Below, in pieces: positions 30,006 through 39,244 of a DNA stretch of 64,000 nt. The position numbers and the translations under genes are program-made. The first letter of the stretch is position 1; each line of letters opens with the position of its first letter. Source of the DNA: Gemmatimonas sp. (GTDB lineage Bacteria > Gemmatimonadota > Gemmatimonadetes > Gemmatimonadales > Gemmatimonadaceae); contig NZ_JAJTHI010000024.1 of assembly GCF_021298855.1 (NCBI RefSeq), forward strand, positions 1-64,000. The letters are read 5' to 3'. The notes under the pieces are model-generated. The model searched no databases. It saw only the letters and a list, made by a program, of their open reading frames with translations, and was not told the origin of the DNA.

Positions 30006-32654
30006 ATGTCCAACGCCGCGAAGCACCGGAAGAAGGCGGCTGAGTTCGAGCAGCTCAAGCAGATCGACCGTGCCATCGCCGCCTATGCGAAGGCGATCGA
30101 GGAGAGCGAAGCTGCCGGGGAAGAGGTCGACGTCGCCCTGTACAACAAGGTCGGCGACCTGGCCCTGCGACAGGGACGGGTGCCCGACGCGGTGACGTAT
30201 TACGAGCGCGCCGTTGAGCACTACGCCACGTCGGGGCTGTTCAACAACGCCATTGCGCTCTGCAACAAGATCCTCCGCAATGCGCCAGGCCGCGCCAACG
30301 TCTACTTCACGCTTGGCCGCATTTCGGCACGCAAGGGGCTGCGCGGCGACGCCACGCGCAACTTCCTCGAGTACGCGACGCGCATGCAGCAGGACGGCAG
30401 AATCGAGGACGGGATTCGCGCACTCGCCGAGGTGCTCGATCTCATGCCCGAGCTCAGTGACGTCCGCACGATGGTCGAGGAGCTTGCCTCGCGCTCGGAA
30501 ATCGCCCTGCCAAGGCGCAAGACGCCGCTGCGAAATGACCGGGTCGCGACGCCCGTGTCGACACCCTCCGTACGGGAACAGAAGTCGCAGGATCTGGTCT
30601 TCCTCGACGTCGATTACAGTGCCCCGAAACGGACACCGGCGCGGGGGGTACGTGTACCCACACCGGCCTCCGCCGACGTGGTGCCACCGCCGTCGGCCAC
30701 AGACGGCGTCCCGGCCGAGCCCCTCGATGCGCGAGGCCTGTCGCCGGCCCCCGGGCTCCCCTTGCTCGACACCAGCGAGCGCGTGCCCGCGCCGCCAGTC
30801 GTCGACGAACCGATCGAGACGCTCGAGGGGCTCGCGCCACCGGCCGAGAGTGCCCCGATGTTCGCCCCCCGCCTCACCGTGGAGCCGCCGGTGCTTGAGG
30901 GGGGCGAGGCCACTGCCGACGTCGCGCATCCCGCTGAGCTCCGGCTCCCCGATGACTTCACCGTGGATGACGCGCTGGCGCCGACCGGGTTCGAGGGTGC
31001 CCCCGAGATCGAGGTGGAGCCGCCCCTCGTGCTGGACTGGATCGTTCCTCCGGAGCCGGAATCCGAGGCGGCGCAGCTGGCCAGCGTGCTCAGCGAGGAC
31101 CTTCGCGACGACGCGAACGACCCCGGGGCGGTCCACGCCCTCTCCACGGAGACCCCGCCGTTCGTGGAGACCGTGGTGCCCGAGGCGGATCCCACGCTAC
31201 CGCCCCTCGCGGCGATTGAACTGGACGACATTCCCGAGCAGCTGCCTCCGGATCGTCCACCGTACCGCCTCGATCCGCACGACTTCATCCTCCCAGGGGA
31301 GCTGCCACCGCTCCGCCTCGATGACACGATCGTGGAGTCAGGACTCCACCGGGCGGGCTCGGCGTCACTCAACGGCGCCGTGTCGGCGCCGCTGGACGAG
31401 GAGATGGTGGCAACGGTGCCGGCGTCGCCCGCGGCCGATTTCGAGGTGGTTTTCCTCGACGTAGCACCGCTCGTGGCTGAGGTCCTGTCGTCGGACGAGT
31501 TGGAGGTCGCGGCCGATATCGAGCCCTCGACCGGGGAGGTACCCGCCCGGGAGCCGGCCGGCGCGATCGACACGGGGCCGGAGGGTGGGAAAGAGGCGGA
31601 GCGCCTGGGCGCCGGCCGTGGGGTAGGGGTGACCCCGTCGCTGCCCATTGCGGCGATCGCCGAAGCGGCGCACACCGTCGCCACCTCACGGCGTGACTCG
31701 TTGCGCGCGGCGGTCGTGCGCATGCCGAAGAACTGGCTGCTCCGGCGTCGGCTTGCCGAGGCGCTCTTCGAGTCCGGGGAGCGCGATGCGGCCCTGCACG
31801 AACTCGAGACCGCGCAGCAGGGATTGGTCCACGACGGGGAGTTGAGTGCGGCTTCGGATATCGCCGATGAACTCGTGCAGGTCAGTCCAGACCGGGTTGG
31901 GTACCACCAAAAGCGGGTCGAGCTGGCGGTGCGAAGTCACGACCAGCAGCGCCTGTGCATCGCGTATCTCGACTTGGCGGATGCCCTGGTGCGCTTGGGC
32001 GAGGAGGGACGGGCTCGCGCCGTGTATGTGCGCGTGCTCGAAATCGACCCCTCCGACGATCGGGCCCGCGCGGCTCTCGGTGCGGCGGCCCCTCCGCCCC
32101 CCACTCCGGTTCCGCAGCCAGACGAGCACTTCGTGGATCTCGCCGACTGGCTGAGCAATGACGAGGAGCCGGCCGACACCCGCATGCGGATGCGGGAGCC
32201 GGCGATCAGTGGTGACGAGCAGGCCGACTTCGATGCGCTGCTCAGGCACTTCAAGGAGGGGGTCTCGCGTTCTCTCGGAGAGGACGATTTCGAGAGTCAC
32301 TACGACCTTGGTGTGGCCTACAAGGAAATGGGACTGCTCGACGATGCGATCGCGGAGTTTCAGAAGGCGCTCCGCAGTCGTGTGCACCGGTTGCCGGCAT
32401 ACGAGGCCCTCGGGCAGTGTTTCGTGGAGCAGGGCCGCTTTCAGGTGGCGGCTACGGTACTCTCCCGGGCGCTGCATGAGCCGGGGCTTCACGACGACCA
32501 GCGGGTGGGCGTCCTCTACCTGCTCGCATTTTCCTGCGAGGCACTGCAGCGCAACGACGAGGCCCGTAGTTATTTTCAACGCGTGTACGCGACCGATATC
32601 CACTTCCGTGACGTGGCCGCCCGTCTGGCGGCGCTCGAGCAGGCGCCCCGATGA
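30006..32654 (+). CDS. Large tetratricopeptide-repeat protein with long Pro/acidic disordered centre
   Basis: N-terminal TPRs (ALYNKVGDLALRQGRVPDAVTYYERAVEHYATSG) and C-terminal TPRs (YDLGVAYKEMGLLDDAIAEFQKAL), about 350 aa of Pro/Glu/Ala-rich linker between. Confidence 0.85.
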   Translation: MSNAAKHRKKAAEFEQLKQIDRAIAAYAKAIEESEAAGEEVDVALYNKVGDLALRQGRVPDAVTYYERAVEHYATSGLFNNAIALCNKILRNAPGRANVYFTLGRISARKGLRGDATRNFLEYATRMQQDGRIEDGIRALAEVLDLMPELSDVRTMVEELASRSEIALPRRKTPLRNDRVATPVSTPSVREQKSQDLVFLDVDYSAPKRTPARGVRVPTPASADVVPPPSATDGVPAEPLDARGLSPAPGLPLLDTSERVPAPPVVDEPIETLEGLAPPAESAPMFAPRLTVEPPVLEGGEATADVAHPAELRLPDDFTVDDALAPTGFEGAPEIEVEPPLVLDWIVPPEPESEAAQLASVLSEDLRDDANDPGAVHALSTETPPFVETVVPEADPTLPPLAAIELDDIPEQLPPDRPPYRLDPHDFILPGELPPLRLDDTIVESGLHRAGSASLNGAVSAPLDEEMVATVPASPAADFEVVFLDVAPLVAEVLSSDELEVAADIEPSTGEVPAREPAGAIDTGPEGGKEAERLGAGRGVGVTPSLPIAAIAEAAHTVATSRRDSLRAAVVRMPKNWLLRRRLAEALFESGERDAALHELETAQQGLVHDGELSAASDIADELVQVSPDRVGYHQKRVELAVRSHDQQRLCIAYLDLADALVRLGEEGRARAVYVRVLEIDPSDDRARAALGAAAPPPPTPVPQPDEHFVDLADWLSNDEEPADTRMRMREPAISGDEQADFDALLRHFKEGVSRSLGEDDFESHYDLGVAYKEMGLLDDAIAEFQKALRSRVHRLPAYEALGQCFVEQGRFQVAATVLSRALHEPGLHDDQRVGVLYLLAFSCEALQRNDEARSYFQRVYATDIHFRDVAARLAALEQAPR

Positions 32655-33655
32655 CGCTGACCACGCGGACCCCGTCCGCGCTGGCGGCGGCGCTGCGCGA
32701 CATCCAGGCGCCCGTGCGCCCCGATCTCGAAGCCGTGGGGCAGGAGCTGTGGCGCATCGTCTCTGCCGACGTGCCGCTCGTGCAGAATGTGCAGGAACAT
32801 CTCATGGGCATGAAGGGGAAACTCTTCCGCCCCACGCTGCTGCTGCTCTCCTCCAGTGTCGAGGGAGAATCGCCGCGGAGAGCCGTCACCTTCGCGGCCA
32901 TCATCGAGCTCATTCACCTTGCTACGCTGGTGCACGACGATGCGGTCGATCACTCCGTCCTGCGGCGAGGCATGCCGACGCTGAACGCGCTGTTCAGCCA
33001 CCAGGTCTCGGTGATCATGGGCGACTACCTGTACTTGCGTGCCCTGCGCGAACTCGTGACGATCGGCGACCTTGAGGCGATGCGGGCCATCACCTTTGCG
33101 TCCAACGAAATGACGCTCGGGGAGATCCGACAGCTGGCCCAGTACGATGCGTTGTCGTTCAGCGAAAGGGACTACGAGACGCTCATTCGTGCCAAGACGG
33201 CCGCCCTGTTCATGGCGGCATGCGATGTGGGAGCCCAATGCGGTGCCCCGCAGCATCGCGAGGCGCTGTCCCGGTTCGGCGAACGCCTCGGCATGGCGTT
33301 TCAGGTGGCCGACGACCTGCTCGATTACACAGAGCAGCAGGAGATGACCGGCAAGCCCAGCGGGCTCGACCTCAAGGAGCACAAGGTCACGTTGCCGCTC
33401 ATCGCCGCCCTCCGCGAGATGCCCGCGTCGGCGCGCGCCCGCGTGGACGCCCTGTTTGCATCCGCCGAGCCAGAAGAGGAGGCCATCGCCGAGGTGGTGA
33501 CCATCGTGCGGGAGCACGGTGGCCTCGAGTATGCGCGACGCCGTGCCGATCAATACTCGCGCGAGGCCGAGGAGGCCCTGGCGGATCTGCCCGAGGGCCC
33601 CTCCAAGTCCTCGCTGCTCGATGCTATCGGGTATGTCGTGGAGCGCCGCTGGTAA
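32651..33655 (+). CDS. Polyprenyl diphosphate synthase
   Basis: ELIHLATLVHDDAVDHS (DDxxD variant), GDYLYLRAL, FQVADDLLDY. ATGA overlap with the preceding TPR gene. Confidence 0.93.
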   Translation: MTLTTRTPSALAAALRDIQAPVRPDLEAVGQELWRIVSADVPLVQNVQEHLMGMKGKLFRPTLLLLSSSVEGESPRRAVTFAAIIELIHLATLVHDDAVDHSVLRRGMPTLNALFSHQVSVIMGDYLYLRALRELVTIGDLEAMRAITFASNEMTLGEIRQLAQYDALSFSERDYETLIRAKTAALFMAACDVGAQCGAPQHREALSRFGERLGMAFQVADDLLDYTEQQEMTGKPSGLDLKEHKVTLPLIAALREMPASARARVDALFASAEPEEEAIAEVVTIVREHGGLEYARRRADQYSREAEEALADLPEGPSKSSLLDAIGYVVERRW

Positions 33656-33933
33656 TGGCCAAAGGACCGTCCAAGCACCGTCCGGTGTTCCACCTCATGG
33701 TGCTCGCCTCAGGCTTCGTCAGCGGCGGGCTGCTCACGCAGGTGGCCCGGCGCTTCCTCCCCGCCGGGGCCGTCAAGGAGTTCCTGACCACCGGGGTGAC
33801 GCCAGCCGTCGGGCCGCTTCCCGTAGATCTGATTATATTGAAGTTCGCGGTTGGACCAGTCGCCCTGGATGTCTCCCTGTTGAGCCTCCTCGGGGTATTG
33901 ATCGCTTACCTCATCGCGCGGTCCCTCTTCTAG
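33655..33933 (+). CDS. Small membrane protein, DUF4321-like
   Basis: 92-aa product MAKGPSKHRPVFHLMVLASGFVSGGLLTQVARRFLP...LLGVLIAYLIARSLF. Start overlaps the polyprenyl synthase stop. Family recalled from pattern only. Confidence 0.7.
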   Translation: MAKGPSKHRPVFHLMVLASGFVSGGLLTQVARRFLPAGAVKEFLTTGVTPAVGPLPVDLIILKFAVGPVALDVSLLSLLGVLIAYLIARSLF

Positions 33934-33944
33934 GAGCGTTTCCC

Positions 33945-34199
33945 ATGGGTCTACAGAATTTCGGTTTCATGGAGATCATGATCATTCTGGTGATCGTGCT
34001 CCTCCTCTTCGGAGCGAAGCGCATCCCGGAGATCGCCGGGTCGCTCGGCAAAGGGATCAACGAGTTCAAGCGTAACCTCAGCGACGCGCAGCGTCAGATT
34101 ACCGAGCCACCGCGCGCGGAGCAGCAGATTGCCCCTGGCACGCCCGTGACGGCCGCGCGCGAGGAAGAGCGTCCGGAGCCCAAGCGCCTCCTGCAGTAA
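33945..34199 (+). CDS. tatA: Sec-independent translocase TatA
   Basis: GFMEIMIILVIVLLLFGAKRIPEIAGSLGKGINEFKRNL. Confidence 0.95.
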   Translation: MGLQNFGFMEIMIILVIVLLLFGAKRIPEIAGSLGKGINEFKRNLSDAQRQITEPPRAEQQIAPGTPVTAAREEERPEPKRLLQ

Positions 34200-34222
34200 G
34201 ACGCTCCTGATTCTGCCGTTCA

Positions 34223-34252
34223 GAAAGGGCACCGCCAGCGCGGTGCCCTTTC
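34223..34252 (+). terminator. Terminator downstream of tatA
   Basis: 13-bp perfect stem gaaagggcaccgc / gcggtgccctttc, 4-nt loop. Confidence 0.8.
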
Positions 34253-34299
34253 GCATTCGTGGCACGTAGGCGCCTCTCGGTGAGGAGCCCACCAGACAC

Positions 34300-34338
34300 C
34301 GAAGGCCCCCCACGAGCGCAGCTCGCGGGGGGCCTTCG
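34300..34338. terminator. Second hairpin in convergent tatA/ppiD intergenic region
   Basis: About 17-bp stem gaaggccccccacgagc / gctcgcggggggccttc with one mismatch, between convergent genes. Confidence 0.75.
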
Positions 34339-34353
34339 ATCCGTCAACGGCGG

Positions 34354-36186
34354 TCAGCTGTCCGACTGCCGACGTAGCTGGGACAGCACCTCGGCACGAC
34401 GATCATCCACCTTCACGCTCTCGCGCAGCCCGGTGAGGTACTCGTCAACCTTCTGCTGGCGAAGCGACTGCACGTATTGCTGGCGCTGCACACTCTTCTC
34501 CGCTTCGAAGGCCTGACGGTTGGCCGTCGTACGGGCATCGACGCGCAGGACCACCATGGCATCAGGCGCCACGAACGGTCCGGCAACTTGTCCGAGCGGG
34601 GCGGAAAACGCCGCGCCGACCGCCGCCGAGAACTGGCCGAGCCCCGGCACGGCATCCAGCCGCGTGAAGGGCGACGACTTTTCCACCGTCAAGTTGCGCT
34701 GGGCTGCGGCCGCATCCAGCGTCGAGCGCTTGGCGGCCTGCGCGAGCTGCTCGCCCACCGGCCGGAGCTTCTCAATCCGCTTGTCCCGGGCGAGGCGACG
34801 ACGAATGTCCTCCTTCACGTCGGCCAGCGGCGCCTGGCCGCCCTTGGTAAGGGAATCGAGGCGCGCGAGGTAGTATGCCTCAGGCGAGTCGAACAGATCG
34901 CTCGTTTCGCCGGGACGTACCCCGGAGAAGGCCCAGGCGCTGACGCTCGGCACATACCGGCCGGCGAACGACAGCGGCTCCTTCTCCACCGCCACGACGC
35001 TGGCAGCGGTCAGTCCCAGCTGCTTGGCCGCCTCGTCGAACAGCTCGGGGTCCTCCTGGCTTCCGGCCTTGGCCGCCAGCGAGTCCGCCCGACGGTCGGT
35101 ACGCGTGGCGCTCGCATCACTCTGCGCGATGTTGATGAGGATGTGCCGGAGGTCCAGCGTGTCTCCCTGCCGGGAGTCGACGCGGATGAGGTGCCAGCCG
35201 AAGGGCGTGAGCACCGGCTGCGAAAGCTCCCCGGGCTTGAGCGCGTAGGCCATTTCCTCGAACTTCGGCGTGAAGCGGCCCCGGCCCCCCTTGCCCAGCA
35301 CGCCACCGACCGCGCCCGACCCCGAGTCGGCGGAAGAACGCTTGGCCACGTCCTCGAACTTCGCGCCCGCCACGATTTCGGCGCGCAACGCGTCGATGCG
35401 AGCCTTTGCATCGGCGGAATCGGCCGCCGTGATGGCGCGAGGTACGGTCAGCAGCGAGACCACGGCCCGCCCCGGGCGGTCGAAGCGCTTCTTGTTCCGC
35501 TCATAGAACGACGAGATTTCGGCATCCGTGACAGTAACGGCCGTGTCCGTGAGGCTGGCGGGGCTCAGCACGACATAACTCACGGTAGCGCTGTCATGAC
35601 GGTCCTGATACACCTGCCACAGCCGCTCGTCGGAGATGTAGGCCCCGCTGGCGATCTGGTCGAACAGCTTCTGCTTCGGGATCTCATTGCGGTAGTACGC
35701 CTCGAGACCCGCCAGCGTCCCCGACTGGCGAGCCACGGGGCTCGACAGGAACCGCTGGTACTTCTGCATGTCGAAGCGGCCGTCCGTCTGCAGGTCCGGC
35801 GACTGCAGGACTTGCGGCGGGGGGGCAACTCGTGCCGCCTGAAGGATTTCGTCGTCAGTAACAGTGATGCCCCGACGCTTGTACTCCTGCTGCAGCAGCA
35901 GCTCCGTCACCAGTTCGTTGAACGCCCGCTCCTCGAGCTGCTGGCGTTCGTCGAGCGTGATGGTACCGCCAGTCTGCTGCTGCCGCTCCTGCTCGAGCGC
36001 CGTGACGGCGTTCTGCCACGTGGTGAGGAGGATCTCCTCGCCATTCACCGTGGCAATGGACGTGGTCGTGGTGACCGGTGCGCGACCAGCCAGCCCCGAG
36101 GTCTCGTACAGCAGGAAGCTGCCAACGAACGCCACGATGAGGATGATCCAGATGTACTTCGCGGCGCTCCGCATCGATTGCAGCAC
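34354..36186 (-). CDS. SurA/PpiD-type periplasmic peptidyl-prolyl isomerase / foldase
   Basis: N-terminal TM (KYIWIILIVAFVGSFLLYE), SurA_N-like region, parvulin domain (GGVLGKGGRGRFTPKFEEMAYALKPGELSQPVLTPFGWHLIRVD). Confidence 0.9.
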   Translation of the reverse strand: MLQSMRSAAKYIWIILIVAFVGSFLLYETSGLAGRAPVTTTTSIATVNGEEILLTTWQNAVTALEQERQQQTGGTITLDERQQLEERAFNELVTELLLQQEYKRRGITVTDDEILQAARVAPPPQVLQSPDLQTDGRFDMQKYQRFLSSPVARQSGTLAGLEAYYRNEIPKQKLFDQIASGAYISDERLWQVYQDRHDSATVSYVVLSPASLTDTAVTVTDAEISSFYERNKKRFDRPGRAVVSLLTVPRAITAADSADAKARIDALRAEIVAGAKFEDVAKRSSADSGSGAVGGVLGKGGRGRFTPKFEEMAYALKPGELSQPVLTPFGWHLIRVDSRQGDTLDLRHILINIAQSDASATRTDRRADSLAAKAGSQEDPELFDEAAKQLGLTAASVVAVEKEPLSFAGRYVPSVSAWAFSGVRPGETSDLFDSPEAYYLARLDSLTKGGQAPLADVKEDIRRRLARDKRIEKLRPVGEQLAQAAKRSTLDAAAAQRNLTVEKSSPFTRLDAVPGLGQFSAAVGAAFSAPLGQVAGPFVAPDAMVVLRVDARTTANRQAFEAEKSVQRQQYVQSLRQQKVDEYLTGLRESVKVDDRRAEVLSQLRRQSDS

Positions 36187-36462
36187 GGGGCGTGACTCCT
36201 TCGGTCGGGAAAAACGGGCAAACGGAAAGGCACACGCACCTCCCTGGAGACGGGCGTGTGCCGCAGAGTCCGGAAACCTAGCCAGCGCGTTCTCCTAAAG
36301 GCAAGACACGCCAGCACTTCCCGTCACCGTTTCGCGATTGACTTCCCAGGCCCCACGGGCGAAGAATTCCATCTTCGCCAACCTTGCGCAAAAGCACCGC
36401 GGCTGTGCCGCCGGTGTGACAGGGGGCAGGCCGCGGGAAACCACCTTGAGGGCACCGCACGG

Positions 36463-38790
36463 ATGAGCACCGCCGCCCGGATCGAAGAACTCCGGAAGAA
36501 GTTCGAGGAAAACCCGCGTCGCTACTTCGCGCCGCTGGCCAACGAACTCCGGAAAGCCGGGGACCTGACGCAGGCCATCGCGCTGTGCCGCGAGCACCTG
36601 CCAAAGCAGCCCGGTCACATGAGTGGGTACATCGTCTTCGGTCAGGCCCTCTACGAAAGTGGCGCGCTCGACGAATCCGGCGTGGTCTTCGAACAGGCAC
36701 TCGCACTCGACCCCGAGAACCTGATCGCGCTGCATCATCTCGGCCACATCGCCAGACAGCAGGGCGATACCGCCGCCGCTCGCCGTTGGTACGAGCGCTC
36801 ACTCGAGACCGACCCGGGCAACGACGATATCGCGCTGCAGCTCGCGTCGCTGGCCACGCCGGTCCGATTCCAGCCGGCCGTGCCGACACCGGCTGTTGCC
36901 CCCCCGGCGGTAGTCGCCGAGCAGGAGCTGCCAGATGAAATGGAACTGGCCTTCCTGGACACGGGGTACGGACAGCCGCCTCGGATCCCGGGGGCCCTTC
37001 CCACGCAGCCGGTTGGCGAACCCGTCATCGATGCGCTGCCGCTGGCCCCCACCCCCCACGGCTCGATGCGGGCGGTGGATTTCGACATGGTCAACGCCAG
37101 TCTGCGCCGGCCGGAGACGTCAGAGCCCCTCGATCTCGCGGATGACGGGGAGGCCCCCGGGCCGGTCGTTCCCGAAGCGCCCCCGATGGTGCCAACGGCC
37201 TTGGACGATCCCTTCCGCTTCGGCGAGGCCAGCGCGGGCGAGCAGACGGTCGACAGCGGAGGGGTCGAACCGGTCGATCTGGAAGCCGCGTTCGAGGAGG
37301 GGCTGGTCGCAGCGGGGTGGCCCGATCCTCACACGCTCGCCCCACGGGTGCCCACGCCGCGTGCCACGGCGGCGGTGCCGATCGACGTGCCCGAGGCGGC
37401 GGCGGAGGCATTCGGTCGCGAAGTCGGGGATCGCGCACCGGTGGCCGTGCCGCAGCCGGAGCTTGATGTGTACCTCGGGGAAGCCGACCTGCAACCGTCG
37501 GCGGCCCCCGCCGCGGCGTTCGAACAGCCGGAGGTGGAAACCGTCATGAGCGAGACGCCGGCGGAGCCCGACTTCGCAGAGAGGATCGAGGTCGTCGCCG
37601 TGGTCCAGACGCTGGAGGTCGTGGAAACCGAGCTCGTCTGGGGGAGCGGCGACGCGCCAGCGGAAGCCAGCCCGGTGGAGGCCGTCGATGAGGACGATGC
37701 CGTGACGACCGAGGCGGATCAGCCCGCGGAGCTCCCGTGGCTCGCGGCGTCTCGCACGCCGGTGGCCGAGGTCTCGGCCATTGTGCAGGCGCTCGAAGAT
37801 GATGCGCGTGCGAGCGGTGAGTCCGAGGACGTGTCGGTGTCGTTTTCGCGTCCCGCCGATTCGGCTCCCCAGCCCGTAGTGTCACAGCTCGGGAGCGCGG
37901 CGGAAACCAGTTTCGTGGACGTGAACCCGGATGCCGCAGGCGAGCGCGAGGAAGTGGTTCCGGACGCCGGACGGGCGCCGGTGGCCACGCCACCCGGTAG
38001 CGCCCCGGCGTTTGTGACGGAAACCATGGGGGAGCTGCTCGTCGCGCAGGGGTTCGTTGACCGCGCCGTCGCGGTCTACGAGGAGCTGGTGCGTCGCCGT
38101 CCGTATGACCCGGTGCTGTCGGCCCGGCTCGCGGAGCTGCGTGAGCAGGAAGCGAGGGCGTTGCCGTTGGCGCTGTACACGGCGCGTGATCGGTACGCGA
38201 AGCTTGCGACCCGCCGGGTGGTTCGACGCACGCCGGTACCGGCGCCTGTTGCCATTGCCTCGCCGGTCATGCCGCGACACACGCCATCGGCGGCCGAGCC
38301 CGCCATGCCGACCCCGCCGTCGGCGCCGGCGTTCGGCACTCCGCTGGCGTCCACTCCGGCCCAGCGCGCTGACGAGTCCCTCGCGTCGCTGTTCGGCACC
38401 CCGACGATGCTGGCCGATGATGACGCGGCGCAAACGCTGGCCAGCGCGTTCACGCCACCGCTCAAGGAGGTCGAGGCCCCGGTGGGGAGCCTGTTTGGCG
38501 GCAGCGACGCCTCACGCGCGGTAACGCCCGCGTACGGCGCGGCGCCTCCGATGGCCCCGGCACGGCCGGCCACGCCGCGGTCGACGGCACGCACCGACAG
38601 CGCGTCGTCCGATTTCAGCTTCGATCGGTTCTTCCCGGATCCTGCCCAGGCACGCGGGCACACCCACGACGGTGGCGCCGCCTCCGGTGGTGAGGGGACC
38701 AGCACGACCGCGGCCGCGCCCGGTGCCCCGGCCGCCGGCGATGATCTGGCCCAGTTCTCCCAGTGGATCAAGGGATTGGGGAATTCGTGA
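36463..38790 (+). CDS. TPR protein with long disordered acidic/Pro-rich linkers and conserved-looking C-terminal motif
   Basis: N-terminal TPRs (YIVFGQALYESGALDESGVVFEQALALDPENLIALHHLGHIARQQGDTAAARRWYERSLETDPGN), mid-protein VTETMGELLVAQGFVDRAVAVYEELVRRRPYDP, C-terminal FDRFF and FSQWIKGLGNS. Confidence 0.82.
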   Translation: MSTAARIEELRKKFEENPRRYFAPLANELRKAGDLTQAIALCREHLPKQPGHMSGYIVFGQALYESGALDESGVVFEQALALDPENLIALHHLGHIARQQGDTAAARRWYERSLETDPGNDDIALQLASLATPVRFQPAVPTPAVAPPAVVAEQELPDEMELAFLDTGYGQPPRIPGALPTQPVGEPVIDALPLAPTPHGSMRAVDFDMVNASLRRPETSEPLDLADDGEAPGPVVPEAPPMVPTALDDPFRFGEASAGEQTVDSGGVEPVDLEAAFEEGLVAAGWPDPHTLAPRVPTPRATAAVPIDVPEAAAEAFGREVGDRAPVAVPQPELDVYLGEADLQPSAAPAAAFEQPEVETVMSETPAEPDFAERIEVVAVVQTLEVVETELVWGSGDAPAEASPVEAVDEDDAVTTEADQPAELPWLAASRTPVAEVSAIVQALEDDARASGESEDVSVSFSRPADSAPQPVVSQLGSAAETSFVDVNPDAAGEREEVVPDAGRAPVATPPGSAPAFVTETMGELLVAQGFVDRAVAVYEELVRRRPYDPVLSARLAELREQEARALPLALYTARDRYAKLATRRVVRRTPVPAPVAIASPVMPRHTPSAAEPAMPTPPSAPAFGTPLASTPAQRADESLASLFGTPTMLADDDAAQTLASAFTPPLKEVEAPVGSLFGGSDASRAVTPAYGAAPPMAPARPATPRSTARTDSASSDFSFDRFFPDPAQARGHTHDGGAASGGEGTSTTAAAPGAPAAGDDLAQFSQWIKGLGNS

Positions 38791-39227
38791 TCATCGGCGT
38801 CCTGAACGGGCCCAATCTCAATCTGCTCGGCACTCGTGAACCGGCGGTCTACGGTACGACGACCCTCGACGAGATCGTCGCGCGGTGCGGTGCCGTGGCG
38901 GCCGAACTCGGCGCTGAGGTGCGGGCCTTTCAGTCGAATAGCGAAGGAGCGCTCATCGACCAGCTGCACACATGGCGCGGTGTTGCCTGCGGTATCGTGA
39001 TCAATGCCGGTGCGTACACGCACACCAGCCTCGCCCTGCGCGATGCACTGGCGGCCACGAGTCTCCCGTTCGTCGAAGTGCACCTCTCGAACATTTATGC
39101 CCGCGAGCCGGAGCGACGGCACTCCGTGCTCGCGAGTGGGGCCATCGGCCTCGTCTGTGGCCTGGGTGCCAGCGGATACGAGTTCGCGTTGCGCGGACTT
39201 GTCCAAACGTTGCGAAGCCGCAGCTGA
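38787..39227 (+). CDS. aroQ: 3-dehydroquinate dehydratase, type II
   Basis: IGVLNGPNLNLLGTREPAVYG, FQSNSEGALIDQLH, INAGAYTHTSLALRDAL, EVHLSNIYARE. GTG start overlaps the upstream stop. Confidence 0.96.
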   Translation: MIIGVLNGPNLNLLGTREPAVYGTTTLDEIVARCGAVAAELGAEVRAFQSNSEGALIDQLHTWRGVACGIVINAGAYTHTSLALRDALAATSLPFVEVHLSNIYAREPERRHSVLASGAIGLVCGLGASGYEFALRGLVQTLRSRS

Positions 39228-39244
39228 CCCGATAGCATCGCGCG

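Noticed and set aside
34477-36195. 572-aa + strand ORF opposite the ppiD-like gene
   Set aside because: Shadow ORF; the minus strand encodes a clear parvulin/SurA_N protein.
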